Origin: Persicitalea sp038242095
Lineage (GTDB): Bacteria; Bacteroidota; Bacteroidia; Cytophagales; Spirosomataceae
DNA length: 12,221 nt
Reading direction: 5' to 3'
Assembly (NCBI GenBank): GCA_038242095.1
Contig: JBBSSJ010000135.1
Location: 1 to 12,221 of the forward strand
Below are positions 6,382 to 12,221 of the stretch, one piece after another. The notes beneath the pieces were generated by a model. That model saw nothing but the letters and a program-made list of their open reading frames with translations. It had not been told where the DNA came from and did not search any database. The position numbers were made by a program, and so were the translations under genes. Within the stretch, counting starts at the first letter, position 1; each line of letters begins with the position of its first letter.

Positions 6382-7451
6382 GCGGGGTCGAGTTCGAGGT
6401 GGACTTTGTACTCTTTTTCGGCGTGGTCCTCATTGACATCCAGTTCGTAGCGCCCGGGATAGAGCAGATCCAGCCGCCGGCGCGTGTTGACCAGCCCGAT
6501 GCCATTGCTTTCTTCGAGATTGGTCGAATGCTTGCCGTCAAAAAGCGTGTTGCGTACCTCGACGTGAATCTTCAAGCCCTGCTGCCGAATGGCGATTTCA
6601 ATGCGGCTGGGTTGGGTAGCGCTTATACCATGTTTGAAGGCGTTTTCGATGAAAGGTAAAAACAACATCGGCGCGATGGGCACGTCAGTCATCGCGTGCG
6701 GTGGCGTGAGTTTTACCGTCACTTTATCGGTGAGGCGGAGCTGCATGAGCTTGATATAATCCTCGGCAAAGGCAATTTCCTGACTCAGCTGTACGGTACC
6801 CCGCTGCGATTCGTAGAGCACGTAACGCATCATGCGCGACAGCTTATGCAAGGCCTCGCGGGCCGCTTCTACGTCGATGACCGTGAGGGCGTAGATATTG
6901 TTGAGCGTATTGAAGAAAAAATGCGGGTTGATCTGCGCTTTCAAAAATGAGAGTTCAGAGTCGATTTTGGCGCGTTCCAATTTCTGGCGAAGCATCGTGT
7001 CGTGCTGCCATTTCTGCACGGCGGCCACGCTGGTACTGATGCCAATGGCCATCAGCGCGGTCAGCAAGGCGAAATAATCCAGGGAATCCTCCCGACGCAT
7101 GACACCCAAATTACGCACTGCCTTGAAAGCGGCTTCCATGCTCTCGCGCAAATTGACCCAAACCTCCACCCGTTGCACCAAATACGCCACCAGCAAAATC
7201 GCGGCTACGTTCAGAAAGATGAAAAGGCCATAACGGTTCAAAAACAAAAGTCGGGGAACCAGCACCAGGGTATTGATATAAAAAATCCCCAGCAGCAGCA
7301 TAAACAGCGCGCCTTGTTTAATCCAAAATTGGCTTGGAATGACGATCTGCCAGGTCAACGGTTGCCAAAGCAGCAGAATCGACCCTAACAGCGTCCAAAC
7401 CAGGACGTGGACCAGCCAGGGCATATAACGACGCGAACTCGATGATTCCAT
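6378..7451 (-). CDS. LytS/YehU-type sensor histidine kinase (His_kinase family), four predicted TM helices
   Basis: The protein has 357 residues. Four hydrophobic segments lie at about 12-30, 46-65, 73-95 and 124-145, with no large extracytoplasmic sensor domain, so the signal is probably sensed in the membrane or through a partner. A short coiled linker (147-170) leads to the His_kinase box FLKAQINPHFFFNTLNNIYAL with phospho-accepting His177. The ATPase part has the N-box LPFIENAFKHG (Asn270) and G-box NGIGLVNTRRRLDLLY (316-331). This is the standard Bacteroidota partner of LytTR regulators. The ATG at 7451 is the first gene start of a leftward operon (kinase, regulator, methyltransferase). 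No convincing TAnnTTTG promoter is seen; TACTTTG at 7462-7456, only 4 bases before the ATG, is the nearest match. Confidence 0.95.
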   Translation of the reverse strand: MESSSSRRYMPWLVHVLVWTLLGSILLLWQPLTWQIVIPSQFWIKQGALFMLLLGIFYINTLVLVPRLLFLNRYGLFIFLNVAAILLVAYLVQRVEVWVNLRESMEAAFKAVRNLGVMRREDSLDYFALLTALMAIGISTSVAAVQKWQHDTMLRQKLERAKIDSELSFLKAQINPHFFFNTLNNIYALTVIDVEAAREALHKLSRMMRYVLYESQRGTVQLSQEIAFAEDYIKLMQLRLTDKVTVKLTPPHAMTDVPIAPMLFLPFIENAFKHGISATQPSRIEIAIRQQGLKIHVEVRNTLFDGKHSTNLEESNGIGLVNTRRRLDLLYPGRYELDVNEDHAEKEYKVHLELDPA

Positions 7452-7530
7452 AGGGCAAAGTACGATAATGCAAAATCCGGGACAAGCAGGTGCGGCAAAA
7501 CTTGCCCACCGTCCATACCATACAACAAGA

Positions 7531-7570
7531 GTAACTGGTACTATTCAAAAGTAACTGGTACTATTCAAAG
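7531..7570. repeat. 20-bp tandem direct repeat, candidate LytTR binding site
   Basis: Two adjoining copies (7531-7550 and 7551-7570) of GTAACTGGTACTATTCAAA(A/G) differ only in the last base. On the minus strand each reads ..TACCAGTTAC, partly matching the published LytTR half-site consensus (three bases, GTT, three bases). The 20-bp step is about two helical turns, close to the 21-22 bp usual for LytTR direct repeats. It lies 80 bp upstream of the kinase ATG and 319 bp upstream of the divergent gene. The repeat is seen; the binding role is inferred. Confidence 0.75.
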
Positions 7571-7795
7571 AATCTCGTCACAATCGACCGACTGGATCAT
7601 AACCTCGACCAATTCGGGCTTTCAATCGATGGATTTTTGGTTTTAAGATTTCAGCTTAGGTCGTGGTCCTACATCGACTCAATATGGTATTTCATCTATG
7701 TAAAAGTACCATCCATCTATTTTAGCGCGGTGAGCGGCAACAAAGGTGCTTGTTTTGTGGTAGTAAAGTCAACCACGCTACGCCAGGTCGGCGAA

Positions 7796-7825
7796 TTGTA
7801 TTTTTCGGTGGGCATCTTTTTTTTG
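7796..7825 (+). promoter_or_regulatory. Weak candidate promoter for the beta-barrel gene
   Basis: TTG (7796-7798), a 19-base spacer and TTTTTTTG (7818-7825) give the right spacing. The TA of the TAnnTTTG consensus is replaced by TT within an eight-T run. The leader to the ATG at 7889 would be about 58 nt. Low certainty. Confidence 0.22.
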
Positions 7826-7888
7826 ACCCGCTTGTCGAACCATCACTAAGTAATAATCCTGCTTTTCAATTTATTCCGAAGTTTTACC

Positions 7889-10462
7889 ATGAAAAAAAAA
7901 TGCCCCCTACTATTTCTCGTCGCGCTGGGCTTCGCTACGGCGGCCTCGGCCCAGGCCCCGACGGGCAACGGACGACCCCAACAGCCTGCTCAGGAACCCA
8001 CCGTTATTCCCGGCACATTCGACGCCAGTCGGAGCGGCGACGGCAAAATCAGCGGCACCATAGTCGATTCCATTTCCAAACAACCCGTACAGTTTGCCTC
8101 CATTTCGCTAATCGAAGTGAAGAGCAACCGCCCTGTAGACGGCACCACTACCGACGAAAAGGGAAAATTTTCGATGAAAAATATTGCCGACGGCAACTAC
8201 AAGTTGCTGTTTTCTTTCATTGGCTACAAGGGTAAGCAAATGGAAAAAATCAAAATAGACGGCCGGACCAGCCTCGATTTGGACAACATTGATTTGGTGC
8301 CCGATGTGATCCAGCTCAACGCTGTGACCGTCACGGGCCAAACGCAGCTCATCGAGGAGCGGGTGGACCGGCTAGTTTATAACGCCGAGAAAGACATTGC
8401 CAGCAAAGGCGGTGACGCCACGGAGGTGATGCGAAAAGTACCAATGCTGAGTGTGGATCTAGACGGTAACGTGTCGTTGCGCGGCAGTTCCAACGTGAAG
8501 GTTTTGATCAACAATAAGCCTTCCACAATCCTGGCAAACAGCGTAGCCGATGCTTTGAAGCAGATTCCCGCCGATATGATTAAGTCGGTGGAAGTGATCA
8601 CCTCACCCTCGGCCAAGTACGACGCTGAAGGCACCGCGGGGATTATCAACATTATTACGAAGAAAAACAACCTGCAGGGCGCGACACTAGGCCTCGACAC
8701 GGGCATCGGTAACCGGGGTTCTAACCTGGGTGTGCGGGGTAGCTACCGCACCGGCAAGATGGGCTTCAACCTGGGAGGCTGGGGCCGGATAGGTTACAAC
8801 ACGCCTGGTAAAGGTCAGAATTTACAGGAAGGCATGAGAAACGGAATTCCTTTCTCGGTAACCCAACTTACCAACTCGCAAAATAACCGCTCGTTTGGCT
8901 CGTATAGCCTGGGCTGGGACTATGATATCAGCGAAAAATCGTTTGTGACGGCAAGTGTCCGCTATGGTACCCGTAACAACGTAAATTCGCAGGGGATTAC
9001 GACCCGCAGCACGTATGGCGACACGCCTGCCCGCTCTTCTTATCGCGATGTAGACGTGAAAGACCTGTCAGGAACGGTGGACGTAAACGTCGATTACACC
9101 AAGCAGTTTAAGAAACCACAGCATGAAATGAGCATCCTGACGCAATTCAGCCGAAACAACCGCACCAATAATTTTGACGCTGATCTGTTCGACACTTCCA
9201 TTCCGGGCAAGCTGCTGGGAACGGAAGGCAACCGCAACGCCAGTTACAATCAGGAGAGCACGTTCCAGCTCGACTACGTGGAGCCGATCAAGAAAAATCA
9301 GATTTTGGAATTTGGCGGTAAAGGCATTTTCCGGCAAGTAAACAGCGACTACTCTTATTACAGTAACGTTTCGGAGCCTCGTCAGCAGAGCAGTCTCGAT
9401 TATGGGCAAAATGTAGCGGCCGGATATTTCTCCTATACCTATTCTACCAAAAATAAGTACACCTTTAAGCTGGGAAGCCGCTACGAATATACGACCATCG
9501 ACGCTACACAGGGAGAAGTAGCGCTCGCTATCCCTAACTATGGCAACCTGGTGCCAAGTATCAACGTATCCAAGACTTTCAAAGGCGGCCGTACCGTCAA
9601 AGCCTCCTACAACCGCCGTCTCCAGCGGCCCGGTATCGAGGTGCTAAACCCTAACATCAACGCCTCTAACCCACAGAACATCACGGTGGGTAATCCGAAT
9701 CTGTCGCCTGAGCTGACGGATCAGTACGAAGTGAGCACGAGTTGGTTCAAAAAATCATTATACATCAGTCTTTCGGTTTTTGGCCGCAATACCAATAATT
9801 CAATCGAGAGTATCCGCACGACCAACGAGCGGGGCGTAATCACGACGAGCTTTGGTAACATCGGACAGAAGCAGAACTATGGCGCCAACCTGTTTGGTAA
9901 TGTCACGCTGTTCTCCATTTGGCAGTTAGGCGGTGGCTTCGACGGCTATTATGCCTATCTATCCAACAATTCGGGCAACGCCGCGTTGGGCACCAGCAAT
10001 TCGGGCATCGTGGTATCGGGACGAATTTTTACCAACCTGACCTTTAAGAGCGGCTGGGGCTTGCAAGGCTTTGGTTTCATGCGGGGCCGTGATGTGCAGC
10101 TGCAAGGCAACCAAACCGGCTTCCAGTATTACAGTCTGGGCGTCAAGAAAGATTTCAGCAACAAGCGCGGCAGCGTTGGCCTGGGTATGGAGAATTTTCT
10201 GCAAAGCAAATTCCGCCAGGAGACGGTGCTGAATACGCCGACCTTCACGCAAACCAACACCAACTTCCTTTACAACCGGGGCGTTCGAGTTAACTTTTCT
10301 TACAAGCTTGGTAAGATGAATTTTGACGATCAGCCGCGCCGCCGGCGCCGTAGCATCAACAACGACGACGTCAAAGGCGGCGATGGAGGCGGTGACGCAG
10401 GCGGTCAAGCAGCACCCGCTCCTGCTCCCGCTTCGGGCGGACGGCCACGTGGGGGCAAATAA
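7889..10462 (+). CDS. Outer membrane beta-barrel protein (CarboxypepD_reg-like, plug, OMP_b-brl_3)
   Basis: The protein has 857 residues. The signal peptide MKKKCPLLFLVALGFATAAS-AQA is cut near residue 21-23, followed by a Pro/Gln-rich linker. A carboxypeptidase-regulatory-like beta-sandwich lies at about 53-135 (GKISGTIVDSISKQPVQFAS, DGNYKLLFSFIGYKG). AVTVTG (145-150) is a possible TonB-box-like element. A plug-like domain covers about 158-258 (GNVSLRGSSNVKVLINNKPS, IKSVEVITSPSAKYDAEGTAGIINIITKK). The barrel (about 265-825) resembles the OMP_b-brl_3 family. The C-terminus is not the usual Phe but RRRRRSINNDD followed by a Gly/Ala/Pro-rich tail, common in this family. Substrate unknown; these proteins are often near LytTR systems, and here it is divergent from one. 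Codons 2-4 are AAA, so the start is followed by nine A. Confidence 0.9.
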   Translation: MKKKCPLLFLVALGFATAASAQAPTGNGRPQQPAQEPTVIPGTFDASRSGDGKISGTIVDSISKQPVQFASISLIEVKSNRPVDGTTTDEKGKFSMKNIADGNYKLLFSFIGYKGKQMEKIKIDGRTSLDLDNIDLVPDVIQLNAVTVTGQTQLIEERVDRLVYNAEKDIASKGGDATEVMRKVPMLSVDLDGNVSLRGSSNVKVLINNKPSTILANSVADALKQIPADMIKSVEVITSPSAKYDAEGTAGIINIITKKNNLQGATLGLDTGIGNRGSNLGVRGSYRTGKMGFNLGGWGRIGYNTPGKGQNLQEGMRNGIPFSVTQLTNSQNNRSFGSYSLGWDYDISEKSFVTASVRYGTRNNVNSQGITTRSTYGDTPARSSYRDVDVKDLSGTVDVNVDYTKQFKKPQHEMSILTQFSRNNRTNNFDADLFDTSIPGKLLGTEGNRNASYNQESTFQLDYVEPIKKNQILEFGGKGIFRQVNSDYSYYSNVSEPRQQSSLDYGQNVAAGYFSYTYSTKNKYTFKLGSRYEYTTIDATQGEVALAIPNYGNLVPSINVSKTFKGGRTVKASYNRRLQRPGIEVLNPNINASNPQNITVGNPNLSPELTDQYEVSTSWFKKSLYISLSVFGRNTNNSIESIRTTNERGVITTSFGNIGQKQNYGANLFGNVTLFSIWQLGGGFDGYYAYLSNNSGNAALGTSNSGIVVSGRIFTNLTFKSGWGLQGFGFMRGRDVQLQGNQTGFQYYSLGVKKDFSNKRGSVGLGMENFLQSKFRQETVLNTPTFTQTNTNFLYNRGVRVNFSYKLGKMNFDDQPRRRRRSINNDDVKGGDGGGDAGGQAAPAPAPASGGRPRGGK

Positions 10463-10487
10463 CCTTATCTATTCCTGAATCCCGAAA

Positions 10488-10527
10488 GTCAGAGCCCCCG
10501 GTGTCGTACGATACCAGGGGCTTTGAC
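10488..10527 (+). terminator. Long hairpin after the beta-barrel gene
   Basis: GTCAGAGCCCCCGGTGTC (10488-10505), loop GTAC, GATACCAGGGGCTTTGAC (10510-10527). In plus-strand RNA 17 of 18 positions pair (two G-U pairs, one C-A mismatch). It begins 26 bp after the stop codon. No T-run follows, so it may stabilise the mRNA end or terminate imperfectly. Confidence 0.65.
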
Positions 10528-10634
10528 ATGTAAAGCAAATAGAAAGGGGGCACGGTCTTTTCAACAAAAACATAATTCCTTTTCCTTCGTTTTGAAAGAA
10601 ATTTTTAGACCTAAAAAATAAAGAATCATTCGAC

Positions 10635-11822
10635 ATGAAATTTTCCATTAAAAACCTTTGGGCATTATCGCTCGTCGCGTTGGCCTGCACCAACAACAGT
10701 GGCAACACCACTACTCCGCCGGTCGTACCGCCCGGCGCGATTGGATACGTGTCAGCACCAGCTTTTCCCAATCTTAAATTCAACGATCCCGTCGAACTGG
10801 TTAATGCGGCCGATGGCAGCAATCGCCTTTTTGTGGTGGAGCAGGCGGGAATCATTCGGTCATTCGACGCCACCACCGACGCCAAATCGGCGGCGTTATT
10901 TTTAGACATCACCGGTAAAGTTAAGAGCGGGGGAGAAATGGGCTTACTGGGGCTGGCCTTTCATCCTGACTTTAAAACCAACGGGCTTTTCTTCGTCAAC
11001 TATACCCGCGACAATCCCCGTCAATCGGTTATTGCCCGCTACAAAGTAAATGATCCGGCAAACGGCGTGGCTGACCCCCAAAGCGAGAAGATTTTGCTAA
11101 CCTACGATCAGCCCTACGCCAATCATAACGGAGGCACAATGCACTTTGGGCCTGATGGTTTTCTTTATATTGGCACGGGCGACGGCGGCAGCGGCGGCGA
11201 CCCCAAGAATAATGCGCAGGATAAAACCAGTTTTCTTGGTAAAATCCTTCGCATTGATGTGAACTCAAATGTGGATGGCAAAAACTACGGTATTCCTTCT
11301 ACCAACCCCTTCGTAAATCATCAGAACGACGACCTAAAAGAGATTTACGCCTATGGTATGCGCAATCCCTGGCGTATGAGCTTCGATCCGGCTACCAAAA
11401 AATTATGGGTGGGCGATGTGGGTCAGAACGCCATTGAAGAAATTGATATTATCGTGAGCGGCGGCAATTACGGCTGGCGGCTTAAGGAAGCGGATAAATG
11501 CTACAACCCGAAAAACAACTGCCAGCAACCAGGCCTCATCGATCCCGTGTTGCAGTATCCCCACACCGAGAATAACATCTCGATCACGGGCGGCTACGTC
11601 TACCGGGGTAAAAAACTGCCGGGTTTGGTAGGTAAGTACGTTTATGGCGACTACGTAAGCGGTCGCGTATGGGCTCTTGAAATACCCGATAATGGTCCCG
11701 CGAAAAATGCTCTCCTGGTCGAGCGTGTTGGTTCGATATCGACCTTCGGCGTCGATGAGCAGAATGAATTATACATTGTCAATTACAGCGATGGCAAATT
11801 GTACCAGTTGAAAGCCAAATAG
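10635..11822 (+). CDS. PQQ-dependent sugar dehydrogenase, GSDH family (probable lipoprotein)
   Basis: The protein has 395 residues. The N-terminus MKFSIKNLWALSLVALAC-TNNSG is a short lipoprotein-type signal with candidate lipidated Cys18, though the lipobox (A-L-A-C) is imperfect; a Thr/Pro linker follows. The rest matches the glucose/sorbosone dehydrogenase beta-propeller: NRLFVVEQAGIIRSF, GGEMGLLGLAFHPDF, YANHNGGTMHFGPDGFLYIGTGDGG, LGKILRIDVN, AYGMRNPWRMSFDP, LWVGDVGQNAIEEIDII and GGNYGWRLKEA. His164 and Arg243 align by motif with the catalytic His and PQQ-binding Arg of soluble glucose and aldose dehydrogenases. Cys289 and Cys296 (KCYNPKNNCQQPG) probably form a small disulfide loop, common in this subfamily. 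Expected reaction: oxidation of aldose sugars to lactones in the periplasm; substrate and true cofactor untested. It is transcribed alone, with hairpins on both sides. Confidence 0.9.
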   Translation: MKFSIKNLWALSLVALACTNNSGNTTTPPVVPPGAIGYVSAPAFPNLKFNDPVELVNAADGSNRLFVVEQAGIIRSFDATTDAKSAALFLDITGKVKSGGEMGLLGLAFHPDFKTNGLFFVNYTRDNPRQSVIARYKVNDPANGVADPQSEKILLTYDQPYANHNGGTMHFGPDGFLYIGTGDGGSGGDPKNNAQDKTSFLGKILRIDVNSNVDGKNYGIPSTNPFVNHQNDDLKEIYAYGMRNPWRMSFDPATKKLWVGDVGQNAIEEIDIIVSGGNYGWRLKEADKCYNPKNNCQQPGLIDPVLQYPHTENNISITGGYVYRGKKLPGLVGKYVYGDYVSGRVWALEIPDNGPAKNALLVERVGSISTFGVDEQNELYIVNYSDGKLYQLKAK

Positions 11823-11867
11823 TTAAGCGTTAGTTTAATTTTCGAGTTTAGTTTTAGACCCCGCAAA

Positions 11868-11904
11868 ACCTCCGATGTACCTTACATCGGAGGTACTTTT
11901 TTTT
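11868..11904 (+). terminator. Intrinsic terminator of the sugar dehydrogenase gene
   Basis: ACCTCCGATGTA (11868-11879), loop CCT, TACATCGGAGGT (11883-11894), a perfect 12-bp stem, then AC and eight T (11897-11904). Classic Rho-independent form, 45 bp after the stop codon. Confidence 0.92.
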
Positions 11905-11973
11905 GGAAAAAGTGGTATCTCACTACTTTCAGCATTCTTTCTTAAATTGACCGAAATTTCAATTTTCCCTAAA

Positions 11974-12221
11974 ATGAAACTACGTAAACGCTACCTGCTT
12001 TCTCTGATTTTTCTTAGCCTGAATGGCGCCCTCCTCGCCCAAACACCGGTCAAAGAATCGAAGGGCTTCTATCAGTTTCTTACCGATGACCCTAATCAAA
12101 AGCCCTTTTTCAGCGACCGGCAGGGCGTGATGGGCCAAAACGGCATGGTAGCTTCGGCGCACCCTGATGCCTCGCAGGTAGGAACCGATATTTTGAAAAA
12201 AGGCGGTAATGCCGTCGATGC
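11974..12221 (+). CDS. ggt: Gamma-glutamyltransferase, N-terminal part (3' end outside window)
   Basis: The first 82 codons are present and the frame is open at the window edge. The start is ATG at 11974 (MKLRKRYLLSLIFLSLNGALLAQT), a signal peptide probably cut after LLA. A 30-residue lead is followed by the strongly conserved N-terminal GGT signature NGMVASAHPDASQVGTDILKKGGNAVDA (residues about 55-82), typical of the large subunit. GGT enzymes are periplasmic Ntn-hydrolases that mature by self-cleavage and hydrolyse or transfer the gamma-glutamyl group of glutathione. The catalytic Thr lies far downstream, outside the window, so activity cannot be judged. The gene begins after the strong terminator at 11868-11904, so it has its own promoter. 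A functional link to the sugar dehydrogenase is not evident. Confidence 0.88.
   Translation, partial: MKLRKRYLLSLIFLSLNGALLAQTPVKESKGFYQFLTDDPNQKPFFSDRQGVMGQNGMVASAHPDASQVGTDILKKGGNAVD

Larger units (their letters stand above)
7452..7888. other. Divergent intergenic region between kinase operon and outer membrane gene (437 bp)
   Basis: No credible gene is seen. It holds the 20-bp tandem repeat (7531-7570), and on the kinase side a GC-rich hairpin GGTG-C-GGCAA / TTGCC-CACC (7489-7510). It also has a small inverted repeat ATGGTA...TACCAT (7684-7689/7707-7712) and an eight-T run (7817-7824) close to the beta-barrel gene. A 70-codon frame at 7637-7849 has no protein-like composition. Confidence 0.6.

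Noticed and set aside
7637..7849. 70-codon plus-strand frame in the divergent intergenic region
   Set aside because: No recognisable domain, odd composition, no start context, and it covers the likely promoter of the next gene.
9959..10408. 149-codon minus-strand frame opposite the beta-barrel gene
   Set aside because: Val/Ala/Leu-rich antisense shadow with no motif or promoter; the plus-strand gene is clear.
11903..11935. Possible promoter for the gamma-glutamyltransferase (TTG ... TACTTTC)
   Set aside because: The -7 match is poor and the TTG overlaps the terminator T-run; no better candidate was found by eye.

Overview
The window looks like chromosomal DNA from a member of the Bacteroidota, most likely the Cytophagia (Spirosomataceae-like); I would not name a genus. 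The evidence is a carboxypeptidase-regulatory-like plus OMP_b-brl_3 outer membrane protein, a LytS/YehU-type kinase overlapping a LytTR regulator, signal peptides ending in Ala-Gln, and a promoter matching the Bacteroidota pattern (TTG, 20 nt, TAnnTTTG) rather than a sigma-70 box. Clear Shine-Dalgarno sequences are absent at most starts.

Layout. (1) 1-624, plus strand: the 3' end of a TonB-dependent receptor. It converges on (2) an accessory block read from the minus strand (678-4336): a large TPR/coiled-coil protein with an unrecognised N-terminus, then a non-coding gap holding structured 51-bp repeats, then a RES/Xre toxin-antitoxin pair. Single 60-base lines counted by hand gave about 40-47% GC here, against about 55-58% in lines from the neighbouring operon. 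(3) 4396-7451, minus strand: an operon of histidine kinase, LytTR response regulator (ATGA overlap) and a class I SAM methyltransferase (24-bp gap). (4) 7452-7888: a 437-bp divergent intergenic region with an almost perfect 20-bp tandem repeat. (5) 7889-10462, plus strand: an 857-residue outer membrane beta-barrel protein, followed by a long hairpin. (6) 10635-11822, plus strand: a lipoprotein PQQ-dependent sugar dehydrogenase (GSDH family) with a clear intrinsic terminator. (7) 11974-12221, plus strand: the first 82 codons of a gamma-glutamyltransferase, cut by the window edge.

How the parts fit. The kinase and LytTR regulator form one signalling unit. The divergent beta-barrel gene shares their upstream region, and the 20-bp direct repeat there has the geometry expected of a LytTR site, so autoregulation and/or control of the outer membrane protein is the leading inference. 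The toxin-antitoxin pair has its own promoter, starting just after the methyltransferase stop codon. Its -7 element lies between perfect 9-bp inverted arms, which suggests autorepression. The TPR protein is the least understood gene. It resembles the repeat-sensor half of a STAND-type protein but shows no P-loop.

No tRNA, rRNA, CRISPR array, transposase or integrase was seen.
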